Of a stretch of DNA of 64,000 nucleotides, positions 9,127 through 18,072 are shown piece after piece (the stretch's first letter is position 1; every line of letters begins with the position of its first letter). The stretch covers positions 2,304,340 through 2,368,339 of the forward strand of contig NZ_KB849780.1 of the NCBI RefSeq assembly GCF_000368965.1, given 5' to 3'. The stretch is from Acinetobacter calcoaceticus DSM 30006 = CIP 81.8 (GTDB lineage: Bacteria; Pseudomonadota; Gammaproteobacteria; Pseudomonadales; Moraxellaceae). The notes under the pieces are model-generated. The model worked only from the letters and a program-made list of their open reading frames with translations, did not search any database and was not told where the DNA came from. The position numbers and the translations under genes were made by a program.

Positions 9127-10191
9127 ATGAAATATATCTTAGATACCTCAATTCTTCAGCCCTGCGATATTATTCTTACTCGTCAAAATAAACCAATATC
9201 TAAGACGATCCGTTATTTTAGTGATAGTGATTATTCACATGCGCTAACATGTTTATCTAATAGCTCTTTAATTGAAGCTACTTTAAAAGGACGTGTATTT
9301 ACAGAGAATCCTGAAAGGTTGATATTTAATGAGAAAGAAGAATGTAAAGTACTTAGACTAAAAAGTGAACTTTCAATAGAAAATGTAAAAATAATAATTC
9401 ACTTTCTTAGAAATCAAATAGGTACTATGTATTCAGTAAAAGAAGCTCTTTTAACTATAAAATTATCAGAAACTGATGCCTTACCAAAGGATCAAACTCA
9501 GTTTTGTTCTCGCTTAGTTGCTCAAGCTTATAAGGAAGCTAATATTTTTCTAGTAAGTAATCCGAACTATTGCACTCCAGAAGCCTTAAATTCTTCTGAT
9601 TTATTAGAGACCGTTTCTGATGCTGTTCGTATAGCAACTAACGAAGAGATAAGTTTTGCTAAGCAACCTAGCCAAATAAAAGAAAATCAAAAACAAACAT
9701 ATATTTGGTTAGATGCTGCTACAGAGTTAGCTAAGCAAGAAAAATTTAAAATTATCACCCAAGGTGATGTTGGAAAATTTTTAATTCAATATCGAAAGTA
9801 TGATCATGATATTTGTAAAAGCATTAAAAGTACTAACTACTTACAACAGTATAAATTGGATGAATTAGTAAATTCTTCAAGATATATTTTTAATTCTCAT
9901 GCTCAAGTAAATTTTGATCGTGAATATAAAGTTAACTTTGAAATTATTGAAAGACATTCTATAAACTATTTTAATAGTATTAAAAACAGTCAAGATTTCA
10001 AGCTTGAATATTTTTCCTTATTAGAAAAAATGTACAAAAATCTGCTTATACAAGCTATCCAACGATTAACAACACTTGAAAATTATTTAGTAAGGGATAT
10101 GCATCTTCATAAAAATAAAATTGAAAGTTTAATGAGTCTCTATCAAAAAGTTGAGACTTTAAAAGATAAGACTATAAGAATTATTAGTTAA
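9127..10191 (+). CDS. Permuted NlpC/P60 (YiiX/YebB-like) cysteine hydrolase, uncharacterised
   Basis: The 354-residue protein opens with CDIILTRQ, then YSHA with His38, IEA with Glu50, and FCSRLVAQAYKEA with Cys127. His before Cys is the circularly permuted NlpC/P60 order seen in YiiX/YebB-like proteins, which act as papain-fold hydrolases or acyltransferases. The ~200-residue C-terminal part is helical, Lys-rich and not recognised. There is no signal peptide, so it is probably cytoplasmic. It sits alone, with terminators on both sides. The fold call is by motif; the substrate is unknown. Confidence 0.7.
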   Translation: MKYILDTSILQPCDIILTRQNKPISKTIRYFSDSDYSHALTCLSNSSLIEATLKGRVFTENPERLIFNEKEECKVLRLKSELSIENVKIIIHFLRNQIGTMYSVKEALLTIKLSETDALPKDQTQFCSRLVAQAYKEANIFLVSNPNYCTPEALNSSDLLETVSDAVRIATNEEISFAKQPSQIKENQKQTYIWLDAATELAKQEKFKIITQGDVGKFLIQYRKYDHDICKSIKSTNYLQQYKLDELVNSSRYIFNSHAQVNFDREYKVNFEIIERHSINYFNSIKNSQDFKLEYFSLLEKMYKNLLIQAIQRLTTLENYLVRDMHLHKNKIESLMSLYQKVETLKDKTIRIIS

Positions 10192-10269
10192 TTTATCTAA
10201 AATTAACATAATACAGCTTATGCGAAATTTAATTTTTATCTGATATAAATCATAGTCTTATTTTTAACG

Positions 10270-10301
10270 AAAGCCCAACTCATAGTACTTGGGCTTTTTT
10301 A
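10270..10301 (+). terminator. Intrinsic terminator
   Basis: AAAGCCCAA (10270-10278) pairs with TTGGGCTTT (10289-10297) and is followed by Ts. It ends the gene at 9127-10191. Confidence 0.88.
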
Positions 10302-10329
10302 ATGATTTATAAAATATTTTAAAAATAAA

Positions 10330-10599
10330 TTACTTAAGTCTAGAAATTTCAAAATTCAATCGATATGTCATAAAATTTATTAAGCAGGCTTCTCTAATTC
10401 TTTTTCTAAACAGTTCTTGAAAATAGGGATTTGTTAAAAAAATACCCAAAGCAACAATAAAATATACAACAGACTTATTTTCGATCTGAAGTAGCTTTAA
10501 AAGCTCAGAAAAGGACTCATCTACTAAGTTAAAATAAGTTGAAGTTATTAGAGAAACAAATAAATAGAAAAAAATACGATAAAAATTTCTTTTAAACAT
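10330..10599 (-). CDS. Small membrane protein of unknown function
   Basis: This 89-residue protein has two hydrophobic segments (FYRIFFYLFVSLITSTYF at ~7-24 and VVYFIVALGIFL at ~44-56) and a basic C-terminal tail, so it is likely an inner-membrane protein. The start is supported by AGGAGAG about 7 bases upstream of the ATG at 10599. I do not recognise a family. It stands alone, convergent with the NlpC/P60-like gene. Confidence 0.6.
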   Translation of the reverse strand: MFKRNFYRIFFYLFVSLITSTYFNLVDESFSELLKLLQIENKSVVYFIVALGIFLTNPYFQELFRKRIREACLINFMTYRLNFEISRLK

Positions 10600-10696
10600 A
10601 ACTATTTCTCTCCTAAATTATTCTAAGTGCATCAAAAATATAGCATAATTAAAAAACATTACACACAGAGATTTCTATAACCATGGCTTATGTCCG

Positions 10697-11335
10697 CTAG
10701 CTCAAATCCAAATAACCAAATACAGCCTTTTCAACTCGCTGCTGTAAATTTTTTAAATCACTTTCCCCTGCGATGCCTGCTGCGTTAATCATACCTTTGC
10801 TTAAAGCAATCACATCTTGTGCGGCTGTCTGAGCATGTGAAATACCAGAACGTATAAAGAGATCAGAAATTATGGTTTCAAGTTCGTGTTGAAGCTCTCT
10901 TTCCTCCTTGTCTTTTCCAATAAGTTCGGAAGCAAATTCTAAGGTTCGTGCCAACTGTGGACGGCTCAATTGATGTTGCACAGCAGCATGTATGATGAGT
11001 TTTAGTTTTTCTTTTAAATCTGTGGCATCACTTTGCTGTATGGCTTCAACTATACATTTTGAAAGCTCAGCCCGCTCACGTCGGATTAACTCGACAATTA
11101 GGGCATCTTTAGATGGAAAGTATTGATATAGGCTTCCAATGCTTACACCAGCAAGTTCAGCCACGGCATTTGTGTTAAATCCCGCAAACCCTAACGACTC
11201 CAGAATGCGAGCAGCTGCCTCTAAAATTGCTTCAAATGTGGCAACTGAGCGTGCTTGACGCGGACGTTTGCGTGGGTCTGGAAGTGTTTCTGACATAGGG
11301 CGAAATGCGAGTATGTAATGTGAGTAATCACTCAT
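10697..11335 (-). CDS. TetR/AcrR-family regulator
   Basis: The 212-residue protein has a typical N-terminal TetR DNA-binding domain (RQARSVATFEAILEAAARIL, then LAGVSIGSLYQYFPSKDALIVELIRRE) and a helical ligand domain. An internal ATG (residue 14, MSETLPDP) at 11296 may be the real start; neither start has a strong ribosome site. It diverges from the darcynin gene at 11418, with short palindromes in between. Its last 43 bases recur as a scar at 6728-6770. Confidence 0.85.
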   Translation of the reverse strand: MSDYSHYILAFRPMSETLPDPRKRPRQARSVATFEAILEAAARILESLGFAGFNTNAVAELAGVSIGSLYQYFPSKDALIVELIRRERAELSKCIVEAIQQSDATDLKEKLKLIIHAAVQHQLSRPQLARTLEFASELIGKDKEERELQHELETIISDLFIRSGISHAQTAAQDVIALSKGMINAAGIAGESDLKNLQQRVEKAVFGYLDLS

Positions 11336-11350
11336 ATACTGACTGAGTCA
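11321..11350. promoter_or_regulatory. Palindromes between divergent tetR and darcynin
   Basis: TGAGTAATCACTCA (11321-11334, 5-bp arms, overlapping the longer tetR start) and TGACTGAGTCA (11340-11350, perfect arms around a central G) lie between the two genes. They are plausible binding sites for the adjacent TetR protein. Confidence 0.45.
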
Positions 11351-11417
11351 TGTTGATATGACAAGCAAATGCTGTCTTTTCAGTTGAGTTACAACTCGGT
11401 CCAGTCATGGAGTGGTT

Positions 11418-11747
11418 ATGTCTAGAACCTATACTTTTTTTATTCATTTAAGAGCTTTACCTGCTTGGTTGGCTTTAGCTCGTGAAAAGCGGGCTGAGTT
11501 TAGTACACAAAAGCTTGAACCAATTTTTGAGAAATACCCGACTGTAAAAATTCGCTGGTATGACGTTGAAGCGTTTAGCACTAAAGCGAGTGATATTGCT
11601 GTGTTTGAGACGACATCTCTGCAAGATTATTATTTTGTGATTGATGCGATTCGAGACTCTGAGTTTTGTACGGTGCCCTACTTTGAGTTTGTAGAGATTA
11701 TTCCTGCAATTGAAGATGGGTATGTGGAGTATGAAAGTTCTTTGTAG
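11418..11747 (+). CDS. Darcynin-family protein
   Basis: The 109-residue protein ([19 protein letters not shown]) belongs to the small darcynin family that I associate with Acinetobacter; its biochemical function is not established. I choose the ATG at 11418 over a GTG at 11412 because GGAG at 11409-11412 is correctly spaced for it. It is divergent from a TetR gene. A second, damaged copy lies at 13535-13864. Confidence 0.8.
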   Translation: MSRTYTFFIHLRALPAWLALAREKRAEFSTQKLEPIFEKYPTVKIRWYDVEAFSTKASDIAVFETTSLQDYYFVIDAIRDSEFCTVPYFEFVEIIPAIEDGYVEYESSL

Positions 11748-12092
11748 AAGTTACGAATAATTTTTTTGCTTTGCACGGCCAGTAGATAGCATGGTTATAA
11801 ATTTTAAATTAAAATACATTTAATGGCAGTTATTTAACTAAATAAATCTCATCGTAATTATTTGAAAATCATTTAATTTATAAAAATATTGTAGGTTTCC
11901 TATCTAAAGTTCCATTTTATAAAAATACTGGTTTATCAAGTTTTTATGAATGGATGTTAAAAATATCAGAGCAATCTGGTGATGAATATATTTTTTAAAA
12001 AACAAAGCAATTTTGCCAATTTCTTAAAGTAGAAAGAAAAATGTATGAGCGTTTTGTTATATGAATAATTTTTATAAATATTGGAAAAGACT
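11748..12092. other. Intergenic region with a possible gene remnant
   Basis: This ~345-bp gap follows darcynin. It is AT-rich and without an intact gene; only the possible coding remnant at 11858-12000 stands out. No clear terminator is visible after darcynin. Confidence 0.5.
11858..12000 (+). pseudogene. Possible C-terminal gene remnant, unidentified
   Basis: A start-less open frame ending in TAA near 12000 reads like protein (GLSSFYEWMLKISEQSGDEY), unlike the surrounding noncoding AT-rich sequence. It may be the tail of a gene lost when this patchwork region formed. I do not recognise the family. Confidence 0.25.
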
Positions 12093-12989
12093 ATGGATAA
12101 TAGAAATTTAAGTCAAAGAATTGGAACGATTGAAATGATAATTGCAATGCTTCTTTCAGGAAGCATTGGTTTATTTGTTGTCAAATCTGGTCAATTACCA
12201 ATTAATATTGTCTTCTTTCGATGCATAATTGCTGCAATTTGCTTAATACCTATTTGTTTATTTTATGGATATTTTCAAAAAAAATATTTTGGATTAAAAG
12301 AAGTTTTATTGATGATAGCATCAGGCTTGCTCATAGTATTTAACTGGGTATTACTTTTCGCAGCATTCCCTAAAACTTCTATTTCTTTAGCAACAATTGT
12401 CTATCATGTTAATCCATTTATTATTTTATTTTTTGGGGCCATAGCCTTCCATGAAAAAATAAACAAAAATGATATTTTTTGGACTATCTTAGCCTTTGTA
12501 GGGCTAACTATTATTATTGGTTTAGGAAATTCTTCATTTAATTACAATGAGTTGTTTGGTTTACTTTTGGTCTTAACAGCAACTACGCTTTACTCAATCT
12601 CAGTACTTATCACGAAGAAACTTAAAAACACACCACCATTATTAATTGTTTTAGTTCAGACACTTAGTGGAGCAATTGCAATTGTACCATTTATTTCTAT
12701 TCTACAAACTCCACCTGTCGGCAATCAATGGTTCTATATTATTTGTTTAGGTGTATTCCATACTGCTCTACTTTATTTCTTAATGTACTCAGCAATAAAG
12801 AAAATATCACTCAACAATATCGCAATATTGTCTTTCATATATCCGCTTTCAACAGTATTTATTGACTACATTTTCTTTGACCACTTACTGACTTCTACCC
12901 AGATCATTGGTGCTTTTTTAATTTTATTCGGTGTATTAGGAGTAAAACTTCATTGGAATATACCTGAACTTAAAAGAACATTACCTTAG
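12093..12989 (+). CDS. EamA/DMT-family permease
   Basis: This ~298-residue protein has ten predicted hydrophobic segments in two homologous halves, as in drug/metabolite (EamA) exporters, for example GLFVVKSGQLPINIVFFRCI and later GVFHTALLYFLMYSAIKKIS. It probably exports a metabolite across the inner membrane; the substrate is unknown. I use the ATG at 12093; a TTG 12 bases upstream is also in frame. It is followed closely by the ferredoxin-like gene. Confidence 0.85.
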   Translation: MDNRNLSQRIGTIEMIIAMLLSGSIGLFVVKSGQLPINIVFFRCIIAAICLIPICLFYGYFQKKYFGLKEVLLMIASGLLIVFNWVLLFAAFPKTSISLATIVYHVNPFIILFFGAIAFHEKINKNDIFWTILAFVGLTIIIGLGNSSFNYNELFGLLLVLTATTLYSISVLITKKLKNTPPLLIVLVQTLSGAIAIVPFISILQTPPVGNQWFYIICLGVFHTALLYFLMYSAIKKISLNNIAILSFIYPLSTVFIDYIFFDHLLTSTQIIGAFLILFGVLGVKLHWNIPELKRTLP

Positions 12990-13072
12990 TTTTATTTACA
13001 CTTAACATGATTAAAATATAAGGATCTATCGAGTGAACAACAAAATACCTTTAATAGAAAATATACCACTTT

Positions 13073-13366
13073 ATGAAAAGCATATTTTTTTGCAGTAATG
13101 TAAGAACAAATGGTAAAAAAAGTTGTGGGCAATTTAATGCTCAACAACTTACTCAATATGCAAAAAGTTTGATCCAACCACAAAATGCGGATAAAAAAAT
13201 AAGAGTTAGTTCTTCAGGCTGTCTTGAAAAATGTGAACATGGTCCAGTTATGGTTATTTATCCTGATAACTTATGGTTCACATATAATACTGAAGATCAA
13301 ATAGCTAATATTATTAGAAACTACATAGCAGATAATTCTGTAATGTTTAAAAGTAAAGTTATCTAG
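13073..13366 (+). CDS. (2Fe-2S) ferredoxin-like protein, 5' end apparently frameshifted
   Basis: The readable frame gives 97 residues of a thioredoxin-like [2Fe-2S] ferredoxin: FFCSNVR, SCGQ, SSSGCLEKCEHGPVMVIYP, with Cys residues at 7, 18, 50 and 54 as likely cluster ligands. The ATG at 13073 has no ribosome site. A GTG at 13033, preceded by AAGGA, opens a different frame reading ...IPLYEKHIF, which matches how such proteins normally begin (xYxxHIFFC). The two frames meet at a run of seven Ts (13085-13091). The gene may therefore be frameshifted, slippage-expressed or carry a sequencing error. Confidence 0.6.
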   Translation: MKSIFFCSNVRTNGKKSCGQFNAQQLTQYAKSLIQPQNADKKIRVSSSGCLEKCEHGPVMVIYPDNLWFTYNTEDQIANIIRNYIADNSVMFKSKVI

Positions 13367-13534
13367 TTAAAAAGAAGGCATCAAAGGATGCCTTCTTTTT
13401 AACCTAAATTCATCAAAAAAATCTTACAACCTTATATAAGTTAACTTATTGAGTAAGGTTTAAATAATATTTTCCTTATTAAAGATGAGCTCAAATTTCA
13501 TAAATACTTACATCTGCTCATTTTTTAAATAGAT

Positions 13535-13864
13535 TATACTTTTTTTATTCATTTAAGAGCACTGCCCGCTTGGCTGGCATTACCTCGTGAAAAGCGAGCT
13601 GAGTTTAATACACAGAAGCTTGAACCTATTTTTGAGAAGTACCCGACTGTAAAAGTTCGGTGGTATGACGTGGAAGCGTTTAGCGCTAAAGCCATTGATA
13701 TTGCTATGTTTGAGGCAACATCTCTGCAAGATTATTATTTTGTGATTGATGCGATTCGAGACTCTGAGTTCTGTACAGTGCCCTACTTTGAGTTTGTAGA
13801 GATTATTCCTGCAATTGAAGATGGGTATGTGGAGTATGAAAGTTGCTATACAATTTTGGCATAG
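13535..13864 (+). pseudogene. Second darcynin copy lacking its start
   Basis: From TATACTTTTTTTATTCATTT onward this is a close copy of the darcynin gene at 11418, but the first four codons and the ribosome site are replaced by unrelated sequence with an in-frame TAA at 13526. The first in-frame ATG is at 13670, leaving only the C-terminal half. The last residues also differ (ESCYTILA instead of ESSL). It looks like a 5'-truncated duplicate. Confidence 0.8.
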
Positions 13865-13949
13865 AATTGGAAATCATGGCATTAACGATGCTAAAAACTC
13901 ATGTAAAATGATATATCAAACACTATTTACGAAACATAGAAGTTATTCG

Positions 13950-13979
13950 AAAAAATAGAGCTATAAGGCTCTATTTTTT
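13950..13979 (+). terminator. Intrinsic terminator
   Basis: AAAAAATAGAGC pairs perfectly with GCTCTATTTTTT across a 6-nt loop. It separates the darcynin remnant from the STAND gene and could act in both directions. Confidence 0.88.
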
Positions 13980-14058
13980 ATATTTAAATTAATTTTCAGA
14001 AAAAAATTATATAATTTATTTAAATGCATTATTAATATTTAGAAATAGGAATAAATTA

Positions 14059-17000
14059 ATGGATATTGAAACAACTGGGGTAAAAAAATATGCATTCCAA
14101 GATCTTGTATGCATTTCTCTTCTATTAAACCTGCACTTCACCGAGAATGTACAATTTTTTGTAGAGCCAGAGAATAGTGAGGATGCAAAGCTAATTACTG
14201 ATGATCTAAATGGAATAAATGAAATTGAAATACAGGTAAAAGGCTCCCAAGAGAGTGTGACACCAACTAATCTAGCCCAACATTTAGCTCATTTTCCTAA
14301 GGGGAAAGCAGAGAACTGTCTTTATGACCGTTTGATAAATAATCCTCACCTTCTTGTTGTCTTTGTTATGACAGGGAGATGTAATGATGCAACATCCCCT
14401 TTTCTTTCTATGTTTGATAACTTCTATACACCCCATAAAACCACGAATATAAAAAAAGAAAATGTTAAGGCAATTATAAATGAATTTAACAATATTGAAG
14501 CTGATACCGCAGAATCCGAATTAACAACAAATAGGAAAGTTTATATCAATAATCTTTATAATAAATATAAAATTTTAAAAGTTAAAAAAGCTTTTGAGAG
14601 GTTAATAATTATAGAGAAAGTTACTGATAGTAGTCTTTTAAAAAACTGCTGTGATTCATTAAGAATAAACTATACAATCCCTGATGATAATCATCAATCA
14701 GTTATTGAGCGTTTAAAAACAGTAGTATTTGATGGCAAGTCCTCAAAACAAAATATTTTTAATATTTTTAAAGAGGAACTTTCTAAATTTATACCAGAAA
14801 ATATATATCCAACAAATTATATTAAACAAGGTATTGAAGATAATTTAAAAGAGATTCTTTCTAAAAAAAATGCTCTATTAATTACAGGGTCACCGCGTAT
14901 TGGTAAAACTTACATATCACGCTGGATCACTGCTGAATATTCAAAAATCGGTTTTGAAATAAAAGAAACTAGTGACGTAGCAGAAGCATCTCGTTTTATA
15001 ATGGATCCCTCTAGCTCTAAACGCCTTGTATTAATTGATGACCCTTTTGGAGCAGCACATTCTGTTCCAAATGCATTACATGCTTTTCAACAATTTAAAT
15101 CCTTGTTAAGCAGACTAAGTTCTAATAGAAAATTAATTACAGCCCAAGTTCAAGATAGACTATTAGAAGTAGCCTCTGCTGAAAGCTCTGATGAAATTAT
15201 CATCGGGGATCATAATTGGTTGAATTTAAATAAAACTAATCCTATCTTTTTAAATTATTTATGGAACTCATTAGCTAATAAATATTCAGTTCCTAGTAAG
15301 TTAAAAGATATTGTATCTACTAAATTAGTAAATAAGGAATTATTTTTAGAAGCAGGTTGCTTGGAGTATTTAGCTATTCATCATTCTGAACTAAAAAATA
15401 ATTTTAATTTAGAAAATATTAAACGTTTATCACATCAAGATGCTAAAAATTTAGGAAATGCATTAGCAGATGATGGATATAAACCAATTTTGAGAGCGTT
15501 AGCTATAGCTACAAACCATAATATAGAGATTTCTATTGCAGATTTAGCCTATATCCTTTATGACAAAAATGTTCAAAATATATTATCTATTTCTGATTAT
15601 ATGTGTACAAGTATGTCATTAGGTCAAATAGAACCTATAGACTATATAGATACAATTTTAATAAATTATGATCCTGAATACCAAATAACAGATATAGATG
15701 ATACATTAATTGAAAAATTAGAATTTAGAAAAATATTGAATACAAAAAATTTAAAGGATATTATTTTTTCTCATCCATTTTATCGATCAGCTGCTGAGTA
15801 TTTAGTCCAAAGAAATACTGCCAGAAAAGAACATGAGATTATTGATCTTGTAAGTAAAGGGATATTCTGCTTATCCTCTAAAACATCTCGTGCCACTACA
15901 CGTAATCTTGAATGGATTTTTTATGGTCTAAAAGAAGCAGATAATCAAAAAGCTTTAGTAGAACTAGCCATAAAAGCTTTGAAATCCAGTTTCCCCTCTA
16001 CCAGAGATATTTCATTTCAATTTTTAATCAACAACTACAACAACTTACCATCAAACATTGAAAAAAAAATAGATACATGGTCATATTTAGTTTCAAATTC
16101 TGAATTATTAGATAATGCTGTCTGGGTGAATGGAGAACCAATTTATCCGATGGGAAACGACATAACATTAGAATCAAATTTAGCGAACTATTTGGATTCT
16201 TTTTATGACAAACCCTACTCTTCAGAGTTAGATCCATTTTTTGAAGGAAATAATATCATTACCTCAGAAGAGGCTTGGGATTTCTTACAACTAATTGAGA
16301 AATATCCTGAGAAACTTACTATTTACGCTATCTCAAAATTACTTAGCTATGATGAGGCTTTAATTCGTTCTAAAGCAATCAATATTTGGTTAAGAATTCC
16401 AAGAAATGATGATAATAACCTACTTGAGCAAGTCTTTCTTGAAATTCATCCTGCTATTGCGAATAGTGCTTTAGAGAGTATTGTCAAAGTTTGGAATGAC
16501 TGTGATAAAGAAAGACAAGAATTACTACTAAATGGACTAATAAAACTTGCTTCACAGCCTGCAAATGCATGTCAAATGATTGAGTATATAGTGGTTTTTG
16601 ATAGAGAAGGACAAATTGAAAATCTTCCATGGATTATTTTCGGCAAAATTTTGTCAACTTTATTAGACTCAATCCCAGAGAATATTTATATAAGTGATCA
16701 TCGTCTATACCACATTGTGGATATATCTATTAAATATCTTGAAACATCTATGCTAATCTCTATTATGAATAGTTGGCTGAGCTGGCTGGAAAAACAAGTA
16801 ACTATAAAACTACCTACAGATTATGCCTTTGGGGTAACTACAATATTAATAAAAGCCACAATGAATCAGCCAGAACTAAGATTTAATTTTATTAAGAAGC
16901 TTTTAAATTTACATGGAACTGGGGCTGCTGTTAGAGTTATTTTTGATTTAGTATATGAATGGGATAATTTAACCCAAAAAGAAAAAGAAATGATAATTAA

Positions 17001-17910
17001 TAAATTAAATAAAGAAAGAGTGGATAAATATTGGTTACAGGCAGCTGCACTTATTCAAAATAATATTCCCGATGAACTATGTCAATTGGTTCTTCCTCAA
17101 GATATCATCTTAGATATACCAGAATCTTTATTTACACTGGATAAAAAAAATAATGATCTGTTTCTAGCAGTTATTCGAATGTATTTAGGTCATCCACAAC
17201 CTCTATGGTATCTAGGTACACATCATCGAGGAAAAAAATATTGGAAGCCTGTGATTGAACAGATTATTAAAGACTCAGCACATCCTCTATTCAATAAAGC
17301 ATGGGAAGAAATATATTCATCACAAAATGATCACTACGTTGCTTCTTTTGTAAAACAGCTAAGTCCTGCTGATGTTGAAAAGGTCTTCGAAATATTATTA
17401 ACAATAAAAATTAATACTACTGATAGCTATATGCCTGAGACTTGGAATTTAATTTTCTCAAAAGTAGAAGATCCTTTAGTTAAATCCCGCTGGCTTAAGA
17501 AAATTTCGTCTTATGCCAATGAAATATTTGACAATTTACCTCAAATAAACAAGTGGCTCATAGACTCAGAAATACAAAAAGATTTTTGGAAATATTTTAG
17601 CAATGATGTCGAACTTCTTAATATATCCTATATGCTCTATGAGCATATAAAACCTAATATAAATAGTACTTCTAAAAATGATTTAGAAAATAAAAAAAAT
17701 ATAATTGAATTATTAATTAAGATGTTTAGAAAAAGTCCACCTATACATTATTCCTCTTGCCAAATTTTAATAGATACGATTTCTGATATCGGTGCAGATA
17801 ATATTATTATTGAGGAAATTACGAGCTACAAATATTCACTCATACAAAAAAGAAAAAATAAAATTATTAAAGAAGAGGATATAGAAGCTATTCAAAATTG
17901 GGTTTATTAA
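14059..17910 (+). CDS. Nuclease-STAND NTPase, Avs-like candidate antiphage protein
   Basis: This 1283-residue protein has three parts. Residues ~1-130 resemble the Cap4/DUF4297 PD-(D/E)xK nuclease: acidic VEPENSED, then EIQVK with Glu57, Gln59 and Lys61. Residues ~230-400 form a STAND-type NTPase: Walker A GSPRIGKT (277-284) and Walker B LVLIDDPFG (D327, D328), the DDPFG form typical of nSTAND3. The remaining ~850 residues are helical, repeat-like and fit a target-sensing domain. Avs proteins of this layout recognise phage proteins and then degrade DNA. AGGA sits 8 bases before the ATG. No partner gene is strictly required by this class. Function is inferred. Confidence 0.75.
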   Translation: MDIETTGVKKYAFQDLVCISLLLNLHFTENVQFFVEPENSEDAKLITDDLNGINEIEIQVKGSQESVTPTNLAQHLAHFPKGKAENCLYDRLINNPHLLVVFVMTGRCNDATSPFLSMFDNFYTPHKTTNIKKENVKAIINEFNNIEADTAESELTTNRKVYINNLYNKYKILKVKKAFERLIIIEKVTDSSLLKNCCDSLRINYTIPDDNHQSVIERLKTVVFDGKSSKQNIFNIFKEELSKFIPENIYPTNYIKQGIEDNLKEILSKKNALLITGSPRIGKTYISRWITAEYSKIGFEIKETSDVAEASRFIMDPSSSKRLVLIDDPFGAAHSVPNALHAFQQFKSLLSRLSSNRKLITAQVQDRLLEVASAESSDEIIIGDHNWLNLNKTNPIFLNYLWNSLANKYSVPSKLKDIVSTKLVNKELFLEAGCLEYLAIHHSELKNNFNLENIKRLSHQDAKNLGNALADDGYKPILRALAIATNHNIEISIADLAYILYDKNVQNILSISDYMCTSMSLGQIEPIDYIDTILINYDPEYQITDIDDTLIEKLEFRKILNTKNLKDIIFSHPFYRSAAEYLVQRNTARKEHEIIDLVSKGIFCLSSKTSRATTRNLEWIFYGLKEADNQKALVELAIKALKSSFPSTRDISFQFLINNYNNLPSNIEKKIDTWSYLVSNSELLDNAVWVNGEPIYPMGNDITLESNLANYLDSFYDKPYSSELDPFFEGNNIITSEEAWDFLQLIEKYPEKLTIYAISKLLSYDEALIRSKAINIWLRIPRNDDNNLLEQVFLEIHPAIANSALESIVKVWNDCDKERQELLLNGLIKLASQPANACQMIEYIVVFDREGQIENLPWIIFGKILSTLLDSIPENIYISDHRLYHIVDISIKYLETSMLISIMNSWLSWLEKQVTIKLPTDYAFGVTTILIKATMNQPELRFNFIKKLLNLHGTGAAVRVIFDLVYEWDNLTQKEKEMIINKLNKERVDKYWLQAAALIQNNIPDELCQLVLPQDIILDIPESLFTLDKKNNDLFLAVIRMYLGHPQPLWYLGTHHRGKKYWKPVIEQIIKDSAHPLFNKAWEEIYSSQNDHYVASFVKQLSPADVEKVFEILLTIKINTTDSYMPETWNLIFSKVEDPLVKSRWLKKISSYANEIFDNLPQINKWLIDSEIQKDFWKYFSNDVELLNISYMLYEHIKPNINSTSKNDLENKKNIIELLIKMFRKSPPIHYSSCQILIDTISDIGADNIIIEEITSYKYSLIQKRKNKIIKEEDIEAIQNWVY

Positions 17911-17970
17911 TAAACCCAATTAAAGTAGTAAAAATCATATGATATCTAATATATGATTTTTACTACTTTA
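17896..17970 (+). terminator. Two tandem perfect hairpins at the STAND gene 3' end
   Basis: A 26-bp perfect palindrome (17896-17921) spans the stop codon. It is followed at once by a 20-bp perfect stem (17921-17940 with 17951-17970, loop GATATCTAAT). The second has A-rich and T-rich arms and probably terminates transcription. Two such long perfect repeats in a row are unusual. Confidence 0.7.
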
Positions 17971-18072
17971 AATAATTTAGACTAGTTAATTGAAGTCATG
18001 AATAAACAAATTAGTATAGTCAAGCTACTGATTTTTATATATGATTGAAAAAATTCAATACTTTTTTGATAC

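Noticed and set aside
12992..13183. Minus-strand ORF opposite the ferredoxin-like gene
   Set aside because: It is antisense to the 5' part of that gene, has no ribosome site and no recognisable protein pattern.
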